The notes under the pieces: model-generated
The model's input: only the letters and a program-made list of their open reading frames with translations
Database searches by the model: none
What the model was told of the DNA's origin: nothing
Shown here: positions 42,611-52,803 of the stretch, piece after piece
Numbering within the stretch: position 1 is the first letter of the stretch
Layout of the letters: each line of letters opens with the position of its first letter
From: Sinorhizobium garamanticum
GTDB lineage: Bacteria; Pseudomonadota; Alphaproteobacteria; Rhizobiales; Rhizobiaceae
DNA length: 64,000 bases
Assembly: GCF_029892065.1 (NCBI RefSeq)
Contig: NZ_CP120373.1
Coordinates: forward strand, 3,355,001-3,419,000
Reading direction: 5' to 3'
Made by a program: the position numbers and the translations under genes

Positions 42611-45559
42611 TTACCGCCCGGGCCGTCCCGTTTTCCCCTTCGTGCGCCCCTTGGACCCCACACCCGGATTCGCCCGGATTAACGGCTTCTCCGGTACTTT
42701 GCCCGTCACCGGCTTTTCCGTCCGGCCGACGGTCATTTCGTCGAGCGTGTTCTTGCGGAACAGCGATTGCTCTTTGCCGGCAGGGACCGCCACGTCGCGG
42801 CCCATTTCGTCGAGGTCGGGTTTGCGGAAGAGGGGGCGTTCGGTGTCGGTGCCAGGGCCCATGTCGTCGATCGAAGGCTTGGTGAAATAGCTCCCGGAAG
42901 CACCCCCCTCTGTCCTGCCGGACATCTCCCCCACAGGGGGGGAGATTGGCCCGGGCGCGCCCTTGCTGCCCCGCTTGCCGCTTTCCTGCGACCGCGCCTC
43001 TTCCCGTGCCAACGGATCATCCAGCGCGGCGAGTTCGGCGGCCTTGAGGCGCTTGATCTCGTCGCGGAGCCGGGCGGCGGTTTCGAAGTCGAGGTCGGCG
43101 GCGGCGTCGCGCATCTGTTTTTCGAGTGCGTTGAGATGCGCCTGGAGATTGTTGCCGACGAGGTGTCCGCCTTCGGCGAAGCCCTTGCCGGAGATGCCGG
43201 AAATGTCGGCGCGGACGTGGTCGCGCTCGTATACCGAATCGAGGATGTCGGAGATCTTCGCCTTCACCGATTCCGGCGTGATGCCGTGTTCGAGGTTGTA
43301 GGCCATCTGCTTCTCGCGGCGGCGGGCGGTTTCCTCCATCGCGCGCTGCATGGAGCCGGTGATCGTGTCTGCATAGAGGATGACCTTGCCGTCGACATTG
43401 CGGGCGGCGCGGCCGATCGTCTGGATCAGCGAGGTTTCCGAACGCAGAAAACCTTCCTTGTCGGCGTCGAGGATGGCGACGAAGCCGCATTCGGGAATGT
43501 CGAGGCCCTCGCGCAACAGGTTGATGCCGACCAGCACATCGAAGGCGCCGAGGCGGAGGTCGCGGATGATCTCAATACGCTCCAGCGTGTCGATGTCGGA
43601 GTGCATGTAGCGCACCCGCACACCCTGCTCGTGCAGGTACTCGGTGAGGTCCTCGGCCATGCGCTTGGTGAGCACGGTAACGAGTGTGCGGTAGCCGGCG
43701 GCGGCCGTCTCGCGGATTTCGCCGAGGACGTCGTCGACCTGCGTCTTGGCCGAGCGCACTTCGACCGGTGGGTCGATAAGGCCGGTCGGGCGGATCACCT
43801 GTTCTGCGAAGACGCCGCCGGACTGTTCCATCTCCCAGCCGCCCGGCGTCGCCGAGACGGCGATCGTGTCCGGACGCATCGCGTCCCATTCCTCGAACCG
43901 CAGCGGCCGGTTGTCCATGCAGGAGGGCAGGCGGAAGCCATATTCGGCCAGCGTCGCCTTGCGGCGGAAGTCGCCGCGATACATGCCGCCGATCTGCGGA
44001 ATGGTGACGTGGCTCTCGTCGATGAAGATCAGCGCGTTGTCGGGAATATATTCGAACAGCGTCGGTGGCGGCTCGCCCGGCTTGCGGCCGGTCAGGTAGC
44101 GCGAATAGTTCTCGATGCCCTGGCAGGAGCCGGTGGCCTCCAGCATCTCAAGGTCGTAGCGAGTCCGTTGCTCTAGCCGCTGCGCTTCGAGCAGGCGGCC
44201 CGCCTTTTCCAGTTCTTCGAGCCGAAAGACCAGTTCGTCCTTGATCGCCTTGATGGCGGCGTTCAGCGTCGGGCGCGGCGTCACATAGTGCGAGTTGGCG
44301 TAGATCTTCACCGATTTCAGGTCGCCGGTCTTCTGGCCGGTCAGCGGATCGAACTCGGTGATCGCGTCGATCTCGTCACCGAACATGGAGATCCGCCAGG
44401 CGGCATCCTCCAGGTGGGCGGGGAAGATCTCGATGGTGTCGCCGCGCACGCGGAACGAGCCGCGCTGGAAATCCATGTCGCGGCGCTTGTATTGCTGCGC
44501 CACCAGGTCGGCGAGCAATTGCCGCTGGTCGAGCCGGTCGCCGACACTCATCTGGAAGGTCATCGCCGTATAGGTCTCGACCGAACCGATACCGTAGATG
44601 CAGGAGACCGAGGCGACAATGATGACGTCGTCGCGTTCGAGCAGCGAGCGCGTCGCCGAGTGGCGCATGCGATCGATCTGCTCGTTGATCGAGGATTCCT
44701 TCTCGATATAGGTGTCCGAGCGCGGTACGTAAGCTTCCGGCTGGTAGTAGTCGTAGTAGGAGACGAAATACTCGACGGCGTTTTCCGGGAAGAAGTTCTT
44801 GAATTCGGAATAGAGCTGGGCGGCGAGGGTCTTGTTCGGCGCCAGGATGACTGCCGGGCGCTGCGTTGCCTCGATCACCTTGGCCATGGTGAAGGTCTTG
44901 CCGGAGCCGGTGACGCCGAGCAGCACCTGGTTCCGCTCGCCGGAGGAGAGGCCGTCGACGAGGTCGGCGATCGCGGTCGGCTGGTCGCCCGCAGGCTCGT
45001 AGTCCGATTGCATGCGGATGGCGATGCCGCCTTCGGACTTTTCCGGCCGGGACGGGCGGTGCGGCGTCCAGAGTTTGCCGTCCTTGAACAGCGGATTGCC
45101 GCTCTCGATCAGCTTGGAGAGCGCCTCGACGGTGGCGGTTACGCCGGAACCGGCCGTCAGCTTGTCGGCATCCTCCAGCGCGACATCGAGGCCCGCGACT
45201 GGATTGAGACCCGCGGCGGCGCGTGTCTTCGGATCGGTCGAGCCACCCATGGAAGTGCCGCGTGCCGTTTTTCCGCTGACGGTCTCGGCCTTGCCCTTGC
45301 CGCTGCGCGGGCTGTCCGCCTTGCCCGTGGCTGTCTTCTTCGAAGCAGCAAACTCCACCTTCTTGCGATGCTTGCCCGCCTTGGAGGCGAGCTGGCGCTG
45401 GCTTTCGAAGGTGCTTGCCTCCGCCTCCGCCTCGAGTTGCTTCACCCAGTCGGAGACATTGCCGGACAGCGGCGTGCCGGAAAGCGGCGCCTGCGGGGCT
45501 TCCTCGAAACCGCTGGGTGCTGACGATTTCTTCGAGGAGTTCTTCGGATTTTGGGCCAT
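42611..45559 (-). CDS. uvrB: Excinuclease ABC subunit B
   Basis: 982 residues from ATG 45559, far longer than the usual 670-700. The core is intact: [21 protein letters not shown] (motif I), [20 protein letters not shown] (beta-hairpin for damage probing), [61 protein letters not shown] and the UVR motif [27 protein letters not shown]. An N-terminal extension of about 170 charged residues precedes the core. A tail of about 130 follows the UVR motif, part of it coded by an inserted palindromic repeat. It loads onto damage with UvrA and positions UvrC in nucleotide excision repair. Confidence 0.97.
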   Translation of the reverse strand: MAQNPKNSSKKSSAPSGFEEAPQAPLSGTPLSGNVSDWVKQLEAEAEASTFESQRQLASKAGKHRKKVEFAASKKTATGKADSPRSGKGKAETVSGKTARGTSMGGSTDPKTRAAAGLNPVAGLDVALEDADKLTAGSGVTATVEALSKLIESGNPLFKDGKLWTPHRPSRPEKSEGGIAIRMQSDYEPAGDQPTAIADLVDGLSSGERNQVLLGVTGSGKTFTMAKVIEATQRPAVILAPNKTLAAQLYSEFKNFFPENAVEYFVSYYDYYQPEAYVPRSDTYIEKESSINEQIDRMRHSATRSLLERDDVIIVASVSCIYGIGSVETYTAMTFQMSVGDRLDQRQLLADLVAQQYKRRDMDFQRGSFRVRGDTIEIFPAHLEDAAWRISMFGDEIDAITEFDPLTGQKTGDLKSVKIYANSHYVTPRPTLNAAIKAIKDELVFRLEELEKAGRLLEAQRLEQRTRYDLEMLEATGSCQGIENYSRYLTGRKPGEPPPTLFEYIPDNALIFIDESHVTIPQIGGMYRGDFRRKATLAEYGFRLPSCMDNRPLRFEEWDAMRPDTIAVSATPGGWEMEQSGGVFAEQVIRPTGLIDPPVEVRSAKTQVDDVLGEIRETAAAGYRTLVTVLTKRMAEDLTEYLHEQGVRVRYMHSDIDTLERIEIIRDLRLGAFDVLVGINLLREGLDIPECGFVAILDADKEGFLRSETSLIQTIGRAARNVDGKVILYADTITGSMQRAMEETARRREKQMAYNLEHGITPESVKAKISDILDSVYERDHVRADISGISGKGFAEGGHLVGNNLQAHLNALEKQMRDAAADLDFETAARLRDEIKRLKAAELAALDDPLAREEARSQESGKRGSKGAPGPISPPVGEMSGRTEGGASGSYFTKPSIDDMGPGTDTERPLFRKPDLDEMGRDVAVPAGKEQSLFRKNTLDEMTVGRTEKPVTGKVPEKPLIRANPGVGSKGRTKGKTGRPGR
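42901..42950. repeat. Palindromic repeat inside uvrB (in frame)
   Basis: CCCCCTCTGTCCTGCCGGAC followed by ATCTCCCCC-ACAG-GGGGGGAGAT is the standard rhizobial intergenic module, here in the coding sequence. Read as protein it gives [15 protein letters not shown] in the UvrB tail, without disturbing the frame. Confidence 0.75.
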
Positions 45560-45735
45560 GGCCGGAATATGGACAGAGTCAGGTCGAATGTGAAGGGGGA
45601 ATGAGTACAAACGGGAAACGAAACGGGTGTTTTTCCGACGGAACGACCGGCTTTGTTTACCGGCGCATGCACGCGGCGATTGCGCCGCCACATCGGCTGT
45701 GCAAGATCGCTCGGGATCGGATTCCGGAGGCAAGG

Positions 45736-45915
45736 GTGGAAGCAACGCAGCAAGACACTGCCAGAACAGCTTTCGACGAAATCGCCCTGGCGCCGAGCGG
45801 CGAAGCTCTGGCGAATGTCCGCGAACTTCTCGTATTGCTCGCGACTGCGAAACTCGCAGGCCAGATTGGTTGGGAAGGGCTTTTATCCGGGGAGACCCTA
45901 GAAAGCGCGGTTTGA
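45736..45915 (+). CDS. Small hypothetical protein
   Basis: 59 residues from GTG 45736 with GGAGG five bases upstream. The end of the chain ([46 protein letters not shown]) is a plausible soluble helical protein. The frame is open further upstream without a supported start. No family recognised. Lies between divergent uvrB and the DUF486 gene. Confidence 0.45.
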   Translation: MEATQQDTARTAFDEIALAPSGEALANVRELLVLLATAKLAGQIGWEGLLSGETLESAV

Positions 45916-45994
45916 GTACGGTGAACCGCTTGCGGTGGCGATCTCGATCGGCTCATCCTCGGGCAAACGATTCGCGCTCTTCCCCGAGGTCTTC

Positions 45995-46348
45995 ATGCAA
46001 TTCGCCATCAATCCCGCCTATGTGTGGCCGGTGCTGCTTCTGCTTGTCTCCAACGTCTTCATGACCTTCGCCTGGTATGGTCACCTGAAGTTCACGTCCT
46101 CGCCGCTCTACATCGTCATCGTCGCGAGCTGGGGTATCGCCTTTTTCGAATATTGGCTGGCTGTGCCGGCCAATCGCATCGGCCACTCGGTCTATTCGGC
46201 GGCGCAACTGAAGACGATGCAGGAGGTGATCACGCTCACCATCTTCGTCATCTTCTCGGTCTTCTGGCTGAAGGAGTCGATCGGCTGGCACCATGTCATC
46301 GGCTTCGCGCTGATCGCCGCCGGCGCCTCGTTCATTTTCAAGGGGTGA
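45995..46348 (+). CDS. DUF486 family membrane protein (DMT-like)
   Basis: 117 residues from ATG 45995 (CCGAGG upstream). Four hydrophobic spans: VWPVLLLLVSNVFMTFAWYGHL, IVIVASWGIAFFEYWLAVPAN, EVITLTIFVIFSVFWL and VIGFALIAAGASFIFKG. The ISNVFMTFAWYGHLKF ... YWLAVPANRIG pattern is the DUF486 hallmark, a small four-span family related to the drug/metabolite transporter superfamily. Transport substrate unknown. Confidence 0.88.
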   Translation: MQFAINPAYVWPVLLLLVSNVFMTFAWYGHLKFTSSPLYIVIVASWGIAFFEYWLAVPANRIGHSVYSAAQLKTMQEVITLTIFVIFSVFWLKESIGWHHVIGFALIAAGASFIFKG

Positions 46349-46384
46349 GGTCGGTTCGCAATTTGCCGCTCATCCTCAGCGCGG

Positions 46385-46975
46385 TCAGCTAAGCAGGTCG
46401 AAGGCGCGATAGATCCAGATCAGTTGGTAGAGCAGGCCACCGACGAGGAAGATCGCATGAAAGCGCCTGTTCGGCGTCCAGGCGGCGGCGACGCACAGGA
46501 TGATGTAGGCCGCGTTGCGCAGCGGATATTCGAGGCCGTAGCTTTCGAAATGGGCTTTGCCCTTGAGAGCCGTATCGAGGAGGTCGACCGCAAACGCGAT
46601 CGCGAGGAAGCCGAAGAACCACGCCCGCCGCGACAGGAAATACTCCTCGTAGCCGGCATATTCGTCCAGCGAGGTTGGAAAGAGCAGCACGCAGAGGAAA
46701 AAGTAGATGCAGGCGTAGAGGATGACAAAGAGGTAGACGCTGAAGTCGATCACCGCGAGCGAGTGCAGGTAGTATTCCCACCACCAGAAATGCAGCAGGA
46801 ATACGAACATGAACAGCACCCAGCCAAGGTGGATCCAGTAGACCTTGGTCTTGCCGGGGTGCTGAACAAAAAGTGCCACGCCGCTCAAGAGCCGCGCCAG
46901 GCTGAGGCTGATGATCATGCCCATGACGATGCGAATATGGGAGAAGATCGCCGGATCTGGCGCGGGCGCATCCAT
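46385..46975 (-). CDS. Hypothetical integral membrane protein
   Basis: 196 residues from ATG 46975. Six or so hydrophobic spans, for example IVMGMIISLSLARLLSGVALF, WIHLGWVLFMFVFLLHFWWWEYYL, YLFVILYACIYFFLCVLLFP and AWFFGFLAIAFAVDLLD. There is a short polar loop TSLDEYAGYEEYFLSRR. No family assigned. It starts eight bases after the stop of the thioesterase gene and is probably co-transcribed with it. Confidence 0.75.
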   Translation of the reverse strand: MDAPAPDPAIFSHIRIVMGMIISLSLARLLSGVALFVQHPGKTKVYWIHLGWVLFMFVFLLHFWWWEYYLHSLAVIDFSVYLFVILYACIYFFLCVLLFPTSLDEYAGYEEYFLSRRAWFFGFLAIAFAVDLLDTALKGKAHFESYGLEYPLRNAAYIILCVAAAWTPNRRFHAIFLVGGLLYQLIWIYRAFDLLS

Positions 46976-46983
46976 CCGGTTGC

Positions 46984-47370
46984 CTATTCTTCCGGTACCG
47001 GCGTCGGCTTGCCGGTGGAATCGAGTGCCACCATCACGAAGATCGCGTCCGTGACCTTGTCCATGACATGGGAGAGGTAACGCTGCGCCCAGGCCTCCAC
47101 CTTCAACGTCATCGACGTGCGCCCGACCTTGACGATATCGGTATAGATGCAAAGCGTATCGCCGATCTTCACCGGCAGGGCGAAGGCCATTTCCTTGACG
47201 GCAGCCGTCACCACGCGGCCTCTGGCGCGTTCGGCGGCGCGAATGCCGCAGGAAAGGTCCATCTGGGCCATGACCCAGCCACCGAAGATATCGCCGGCGG
47301 CATTGGCGTCGGCGGGCATGGCAAGTGTGCGCAAGGTAAGCTCGCCGTTCGGCTTGATCGCGTCGGTCAT
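46984..47370 (-). CDS. Acyl-CoA thioesterase (YciA-type hotdog fold)
   Basis: 128 residues from ATG 47370 with CAGGGAGACAG upstream. The hotdog signature is LRTLAMPADANAAGDIFGGWVMAQMDLSCGIRAAERA, with the active-site Asp in DANAAGDIFGGWV, then VGRTSMTLKVEAWA. YciA-type enzymes hydrolyse acyl-CoA of broad chain length to free acid and CoA. It leads a two-gene leftward unit with the membrane protein above. Confidence 0.9.
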   Translation of the reverse strand: MTDAIKPNGELTLRTLAMPADANAAGDIFGGWVMAQMDLSCGIRAAERARGRVVTAAVKEMAFALPVKIGDTLCIYTDIVKVGRTSMTLKVEAWAQRYLSHVMDKVTDAIFVMVALDSTGKPTPVPEE

Positions 47371-47581
47371 CAGCCTGTCTCCCTGTTGTCGAACAAGGTC
47401 TACCGCATGGTCGGTCGGCAAGAAAAGAGTATCTGCCGACAATTTCGCGTGGAGCGAAAGCGCCGTGATGGCTTCAGTGATTTTCAAATCGTTAATTGAG
47501 TACCGCAAAAATTAGTGATCCTTTGTTAGGGGCTTTGCAAAGACCTGCTTCTATCCTGCAGCCTCAAATTGGAGGCTGGGG

Positions 47582-49393
47582 ATGAGAAAATTTCGGATTT
47601 CGGCGCGTCTCTACGCGCTGGTGGGGTTTGCGCTGCTGACAATGGCGGCGGCGCTGACATTTGGTCTCGTGCAGGCGCAGGATAGGCTGGTCGCAGAGCG
47701 CAAGGCCATGCTTGCGGCGATGAACGAGAACGCCATCACGGTGTTCGGCGCCTATCACAAGCAGGAGACGGCAGGAACGCTTTCGCGCGAGGAGGCGCAG
47801 AAGCGTGCGCTCGAAGCCGTCAAGGCGATGCGTTATCAGGGCAGCGGCTATTTCTGGGTCAACGACATGCATCCGACCATGGTCATGCACCCGATCAAGC
47901 CGGAGCTTGACGGGGCGGACCTGACCGCCAACAAGGACCCGAACGGCAAGTATCTCTTCGTCGAATTCGTCAAGACGGTGCAGGCCCACGGCAAGGGTTT
48001 CGTCGACTACTACTGGCCGAAGCCCGGAGCCGACGAGCCTGTGCTGAAATATTCGCATGTGGCCGGCTTCGAGCCCTGGGGCTGGGTGGTTGGTACTGGC
48101 GTCTATGCCGATGATCTCGCCGCGATGTTCCGTGAGCGCGCCTGGCAGATGGCCGGCATTCTCGCTGCAGCGGCGCTGGCAATCCTGATGGCGGCGCTGG
48201 CGATCGTACGCAGCGTCGTGCGGCCGGTCGAGAAGCTGAAAGTCTCGATGCGTGCGATTGCCGACGAGGATCTTTCCTCCGACGTGCCGGAAACCGATCG
48301 TGGAGACGAGATCGGCCAGATGGCCAAGGTGCTGGTCGTGCTTCGCGATTCGGTTAGGGAGCGGCTCGAATTGCGCTCGCGCGAGGAGGAGCAGCAGCAC
48401 AGACTGAACGCGGAACGCCGCGGCAACGAGGAACGCCAGCGTGCGACCTCCGAGGCGCAGGCGGAAGCGATGGACACGATCGGCGCTGCACTTGAGCGGC
48501 TGGCGAGCGGCGACCTGACTGCCGAAGTGGAACAGATCGCTCCGGAATATGCCAAGCTGCAGCAGGACTTCAACACGGCCGTGGCGGCACTTCGCGATGT
48601 CATCGGCGCCATCTCGCAGTCGACCGAGGTCGTCCACGGCAGCGCCGGGGATATTTCCGAGGCGGCCAACAACCTGTCCCGCCGCACCGAGCAGCAGGCG
48701 GCTGCCCTCGAAGAGACTGCGGCAGCGCTCGACGAGATCACCTCGACCGTTCGCCATGCCTCCGACCGTGCCCACGAGGCGCGTGACATGGTCAACGAGA
48801 CGAAGGCGAGCGCGGCGAAATCCGGCGGCATCGTTCGCAATGCGATCGACGCCATGGGACGTATCGAAGCGTCCTCCAGCCGGATCAGCCAGATCATCGG
48901 CGTCATCGACGAAATCGCCTTCCAAACCAACCTGCTTGCGCTCAATGCCGGCGTCGAGGCGGCGCGGGCAGGCGAGGCGGGCCGCGGCTTTGCCGTCGTC
49001 GCCCAAGAAGTGCGCGAGCTTGCGCAACGTTCGGCCGGTGCGGCCAAGGAGATCAAGGATTTGATCGGCGCCTCGGTCAAGGAAGTCGGCGCCGGGGTAG
49101 AACTCGTGCGTTCCACCGGTGACGCCCTGATGGAGATCGAAACCCTGGTTAATCGTGTGAACGAGCAGGTGGCCTCGATCGCGACGGCCGCCCGCGAGCA
49201 GGCGACGGGCCTTCAGGAGGTCAACACGGCTGTCAACAGCATGGACCAGATGACGCAGCAGAATGCCGCGATGGTCGAGGAAACCACTGCCGCGAGCCAG
49301 ACGCTCGCACAGGAGAGTCGCGAACTCAAGGCGCTGCTCGAGAAGTTCCGCCTGCAGGAAAATCGTCGTACGGCCTACGGTAGGGCGGCCTAA
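47582..49393 (+). CDS. Methyl-accepting chemotaxis protein with single Cache domain
   Basis: 603 residues. TM1 is [21 protein letters not shown] (about residues 10-30). The periplasmic single-Cache (sCache_2) domain follows, with [23 protein letters not shown] and [10 protein letters not shown] and ending [14 protein letters not shown]2 is [20 protein letters not shown] (about 197-216). A HAMP domain comes next, then the MCP signalling hairpin with its tip [44 protein letters not shown]. It feeds the CheA/CheW array; Cache_2 domains usually bind small carboxylates. No CheR-binding pentapeptide ends the chain (it stops TAYGRAA). Confidence 0.95.
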   Translation: MRKFRISARLYALVGFALLTMAAALTFGLVQAQDRLVAERKAMLAAMNENAITVFGAYHKQETAGTLSREEAQKRALEAVKAMRYQGSGYFWVNDMHPTMVMHPIKPELDGADLTANKDPNGKYLFVEFVKTVQAHGKGFVDYYWPKPGADEPVLKYSHVAGFEPWGWVVGTGVYADDLAAMFRERAWQMAGILAAAALAILMAALAIVRSVVRPVEKLKVSMRAIADEDLSSDVPETDRGDEIGQMAKVLVVLRDSVRERLELRSREEEQQHRLNAERRGNEERQRATSEAQAEAMDTIGAALERLASGDLTAEVEQIAPEYAKLQQDFNTAVAALRDVIGAISQSTEVVHGSAGDISEAANNLSRRTEQQAAALEETAAALDEITSTVRHASDRAHEARDMVNETKASAAKSGGIVRNAIDAMGRIEASSSRISQIIGVIDEIAFQTNLLALNAGVEAARAGEAGRGFAVVAQEVRELAQRSAGAAKEIKDLIGASVKEVGAGVELVRSTGDALMEIETLVNRVNEQVASIATAAREQATGLQEVNTAVNSMDQMTQQNAAMVEETTAASQTLAQESRELKALLEKFRLQENRRTAYGRAA

Positions 49394-49422
49394 CACAGAA
49401 AAAAGACTGCTTGCAAAGACTG

Positions 49423-49452
49423 GCCCGCGTTCACACGGACGCGGGCTTTTTT
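49423..49452 (+). terminator. Rho-independent terminator of the chemoreceptor gene
   Basis: GCCCGCGT and ACGCGGGC pair (8 bp) with an 8-base loop, followed by T6. 30 bases after the stop. Confidence 0.9.
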
Positions 49453-49667
49453 GCATCGGATCGCAACCCTATCGACGGTTGTATGCGAAGGCGTGCGACT
49501 CGCGGGACTTGACGTAATGCCGCGGGCGGCGTGAGATGGCGTGGCAGCGGGGATTGGCCGTGGCAGGCCGGTCGCTTGGGGCCAAAGCACGTTACACTTT
49601 CCTGGGATTGGTTTTTTCCGTCCGCCCTTGCGTAGTTGCCAAGCGTTAGATCCGGAGGAGTATACCT

Positions 49668-50219
49668 GTGTCGCTTCTCAAGCCTTTCATCTCGCGGTCG
49701 TCCGCTGTCATCTTGATGGCGATCGGCTTCCTATCGGCGTGCACGGTGGTCGTGGAGGAACCGCGACCCGGTCCGGGTCCCATACGTCCGGGTCCGCCAA
49801 TGTGCACGATGGAGTTCGCGCCGGTTTGTGGGGAGCGCGGCAACCGACTGCGGACTTTCCCGAATGCTTGCCTGGCGCGGGCTGACGGCTTCCGGGTCGT
49901 GCATCGCGGTGAGTGCCGCGCCACCAGCCGCCCGCCGGTGCAGCAGGCCTGTACGCGTGAATTCGCGCCCGTCTGCGGCCAGCGCGGCGCACGGAGGCAA
50001 ACCTTCCCGAATGCCTGCACGGCACGTGCGGAAGGTTTCAGTGTAATCGCGCCGGGTGAATGCCGTGTCGGCAGCGTCCGCCCGCCGCTGCAGCAGGCCT
50101 GCACGCGTGAATTCGCCCCCGTCTGCGGTCTGCGCGCCGGGCGCATGCGCACCTTCCCGAATGCCTGTGAGGCACGTGCCGAAGGGGCCAGGATTGTGCA
50201 CGGCGGCGAATGCCGCTGA
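49668..50219 (+). CDS. Lipoprotein with three Kazal-like protease-inhibitor units
   Basis: 183 residues from GTG 49668 with GGAGGAG upstream. The signal ends in a lipobox LSAC (Cys25 lipidated), then a Pro/Gly linker. Three near-identical units follow (Cys46-Cys83, Cys95-Cys132, Cys145-Cys182), each C-x-x-EFAPVCG ... TFPNAC-x-AR-x-x-G ... GEC with four cysteines, as in bacterial Kazal-type domains. It is predicted to sit in the outer membrane and inhibit serine proteases outside the cell, such as host or competitor enzymes. That role is inferred from the fold. Monocistronic with its own terminator. Confidence 0.88.
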   Translation: MSLLKPFISRSSAVILMAIGFLSACTVVVEEPRPGPGPIRPGPPMCTMEFAPVCGERGNRLRTFPNACLARADGFRVVHRGECRATSRPPVQQACTREFAPVCGQRGARRQTFPNACTARAEGFSVIAPGECRVGSVRPPLQQACTREFAPVCGLRAGRMRTFPNACEARAEGARIVHGGECR

Positions 50220-50251
50220 CATCCCGGTAAGGACGCTGACCCAGAATCTTA

Positions 50252-50282
50252 GGCCCGCGTTTGAATGCATGCGGGCCTTTTC
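50252..50282 (+). terminator. Rho-independent terminator of the Kazal lipoprotein gene
   Basis: GGCCCGC and GCGGGCC pair with a 12-base loop, followed by TTTTCC. 32 bases after the stop. Confidence 0.8.
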
Positions 50283-50479
50283 CGTATCGGCCCTCAGCGT
50301 TTCTCCGCCGGATCTGGCATGCTTCCGGAAAGGCTTCATTTACCGTGTTTGCATAAACTCCGCCCGAGATCCGATTTTACCGGCCGTGCGCCCGCTTGGC
50401 GACACAGGCGGCAGCCACGGTTCGGGAATGGCGCATCGACAACACTTCGGTTTTGTCGTGGATGAAGGCGGCAGTGAGT

Positions 50480-51721
50480 ATGGCGTATGTTTCTCTTCTC
50501 CATCGACCGTTGATTGCGATGGTGCTGTCCGCTTCCCTGGTCGCCTGCACGACTGACGTGCTCGCGCCGTCTGCCAGGGTCGACAGCGGCGCCCGTGTCA
50601 GCGCAATAGTGCCGGTGCGGACCGACGCCCGCCCACGGCAGGAGATGGCGGCCGCCTATCCTTCAGGTGAACCGATTGCGGCCTCCAGCGGAAATGTCGT
50701 CACCGCCAATCCCGGCATGCTGACGGGCGGCGATCTACCGATGATTGACAGCCAGCCGATGCCGGCTGCCGAAACGCAGACGGCAAGCGCTGTTCCAATA
50801 ACGATACCACCCGAAGGGGTTAACATGGACGCCATGCTGGGGGTCCAGCCAGTCGTCGGGCTAGCTGAAGAGCAGAGCAACGAGATTGCCGAAGGCAACG
50901 CCAGTCAGCCGGTGGTCGCCGGCATCGGCGAGGACAGTGTGCATCAACTCGGCGGATCCCCGGGGCGAGCGCCCGCATCTGACCCGAACCTCGGCTACGA
51001 CCCTGACCTGCCGCCGCTGACGCCGGAGCGGAGCTCTGCGGAGGAGGCGAAAAAGCCGCGTTACATCGAGCGGCAACGGAGTGTCCGACCCACGCAGGAG
51101 CCACAGCAGGTCGCCTTCCTGCCGCGCGTGCGCAATCCGATGTCCGCACCGGAATTTACCGGTGAGGTGCCTCGCTCGGAAATTGCCTGCCGCCAGCGCC
51201 TGAAAAAGCTCGGCGTCGTCTTCCGCGACGTCCCGCGCATCAGCAACGGACCGTCCTGCGGCATCGACTATCCGATCGAGCTTGGTGGCCTTTCCGGCGG
51301 CATCGCCGTCAAGCCGGCGGTAACGCTGAATTGCCAGGTGACCGAAGCCTTCGCCAAGTGGGTCAAATACGAACTCGCTCCGTCATCGCGCTACCGCTAC
51401 TGGTCCGGCGTCAAGACGATCAAGCCGCTCGGCGGCTATTCCTGCCGCACGATGAATTCGCGCCGCGGCAACCCGATGTCCGAGCATGCGCGCGGCAATG
51501 CCATCGATGTCGGCAAATTTGTATTGAAGAACGGCAAGGAGATCGACGTGCGCAGGAAGGGCTTCTTCGCGTTCCGCGAACGCGGCCTGCTGAAGGCCGT
51601 GCGCTCCGACAGTTGCAAGTATTTCAACACCGTGCTCGGCCCCGGCAGCGATCCGTTCCACAAGGACCACTTCCACTTCGACCTGAGGACGCGAAAGTCC
51701 GGCTATCGGCATTGCGATTGA
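50480..51721 (+). CDS. Extensin-like C-domain lipoprotein (LAS-type fold)
   Basis: 413 residues if started at ATG 50480 (50462 also in frame). The signal has a lipobox LVAC, followed by a long disordered Pro/Ala/Ser-rich stretch to about residue 220. The C-terminal extensin-like domain starts SEIACRQRLKKLGVVFRDVP and includes PAVTLNCQVTEAFAKWV, GGYSCRTMNSRRGNPMSEHARGNAIDVGKF and DPFHKDHFHFDL. The H-x6-D and HxH residues are the metal ligands of the LAS/M15 peptidase superfamily, pointing to cell-wall peptide cleavage. Rhizobia have several paralogues. Enzymatic role is inferred. Confidence 0.88.
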   Translation: MAYVSLLHRPLIAMVLSASLVACTTDVLAPSARVDSGARVSAIVPVRTDARPRQEMAAAYPSGEPIAASSGNVVTANPGMLTGGDLPMIDSQPMPAAETQTASAVPITIPPEGVNMDAMLGVQPVVGLAEEQSNEIAEGNASQPVVAGIGEDSVHQLGGSPGRAPASDPNLGYDPDLPPLTPERSSAEEAKKPRYIERQRSVRPTQEPQQVAFLPRVRNPMSAPEFTGEVPRSEIACRQRLKKLGVVFRDVPRISNGPSCGIDYPIELGGLSGGIAVKPAVTLNCQVTEAFAKWVKYELAPSSRYRYWSGVKTIKPLGGYSCRTMNSRRGNPMSEHARGNAIDVGKFVLKNGKEIDVRRKGFFAFRERGLLKAVRSDSCKYFNTVLGPGSDPFHKDHFHFDLRTRKSGYRHCD

Positions 51722-51723
51722 CT

Positions 51724-51779
51724 TCTGAATTTACGCAGTTCCGGACGGAAAACCGCTATGCACTTTTCCTGGAACTGTT
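51724..51779. repeat. Short palindromic repeat (family E), second copy
   Basis: GTTCCGGACGGAAAACCGC followed by TTTTCCTGGAACTG, matching the copy at 28966-29011. A second hairpin (GGCCGGC ... GCCGGCC, 51801-51819) follows; an A7 run before it would make it terminator-like for leftward transcripts. Confidence 0.55.
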
Positions 51780-51981
51780 GGCAGGCAAAAAAAGAGGCCG
51801 GCGGGGAAAGCCGGCCAAACACCGGAGAATAGGGGGAGACTCCGGAGTGCAAATCACGGGAAGCGAGGGCTCCACGCGGGGTCAAAGTGATTGAAAAGCA
51901 TCACCGTTTCATGACAGTGATAGGCACGCAGCCCTGATTCGGATTCTTCTTCGCGGGATTCCAGCAAAATCGAGTTTCTTC

Positions 51982-52803
51982 ATGCCGCCTGTCTCGGAAT
52001 TGATGATGTTTGCACTGGCGCTGGCGGCGTCCGGCGTTGTTGCCGGCGTGCTCGCCGGCCTCTTCGGCATCGGTGGCGGGGCGATCCTCGTGCCGGTCTT
52101 CTATCAGGTTTTCGGCCTGCTCGGCATCGATGACGCGGTCAGGATGCATCTTTCCGTCGGCACCTCGCTTGCTATCATCGTTCCGACTTCGGTCCGTTCG
52201 TTCCTGTCGCACTACCGCCGCGGAGTGGTCGATATCGACCTGTTGCGCAGCTGGATCGTGGCGGTACCGCTCGGTGCAATCCTCGCCTCGGTGATCGCAG
52301 CCCATGTCGGCAGCGAGACGCTGCGTCTGATCTTCGCCGTGATCGCGCTCGCCCTGGCGTTCCGGATGATCTTCAACCGTGCGAGCTGGCACATCGGCGC
52401 GGACCTGCCGAAGAACCCGATCAAATGGCTGGTCGGCGTCGGGATCGGCATTCTTTCCGGTCTCATGGGGATCGGCGGCGGCGTGCTCAACAACACCTTC
52501 ATGACGCTGCACAACCGACCAATTCACCAGGCTGTGGCCACCTCCGCCGGCGTTGGCGTGCTGATCTCGATTCCGGGGCTCTTCGGCTATGTCTGGGCGG
52601 GGCTGGGTGCGCCGGGCCTTCCGCCGCTTTCGACCGGCTTCATCAACTGGATTGCCGTGGCGCTGATCATCCCTATAACCTTGCTTGTCGCGCCGCTCGG
52701 CGTGCGGCTTGCCCACGCGATGGGCCGGCGACAGCTCGAGGCGGGCTTCGGCATCTTCATGGTGCTCATCGCCGCCCGGTTCTTCTACAGCCTTCTTGGG
52801 TAG
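51982..52803 (+). CDS. TauE/SafE family sulfite/sulfonate exporter
   Basis: 273 residues from ATG 51982. Eight or so spans in two repeats, with the family motifs LAGLFGIGGGAILVPVFYQVFGLLG in the first half and ILSGLMGIGGGVLNNTFMTLHNRP in the second. Members export sulfite, sulfoacetate or related anions. The gene lies 290 bases before the blh-bigR operon, where TauE/SafE proteins recur and are proposed to remove sulfite formed from persulfide oxidation. Confidence 0.93.
   Translation: MPPVSELMMFALALAASGVVAGVLAGLFGIGGGAILVPVFYQVFGLLGIDDAVRMHLSVGTSLAIIVPTSVRSFLSHYRRGVVDIDLLRSWIVAVPLGAILASVIAAHVGSETLRLIFAVIALALAFRMIFNRASWHIGADLPKNPIKWLVGVGIGILSGLMGIGGGVLNNTFMTLHNRPIHQAVATSAGVGVLISIPGLFGYVWAGLGAPGLPPLSTGFINWIAVALIIPITLLVAPLGVRLAHAMGRRQLEAGFGIFMVLIAARFFYSLLG

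Noticed and set aside
42767..44176. 469-codon open frame on the plus strand
   Set aside because: Antisense to uvrB.
47564..49456. 630-codon open frame on the minus strand
   Set aside because: Antisense to the chemoreceptor gene; no ribosome site and no domain.
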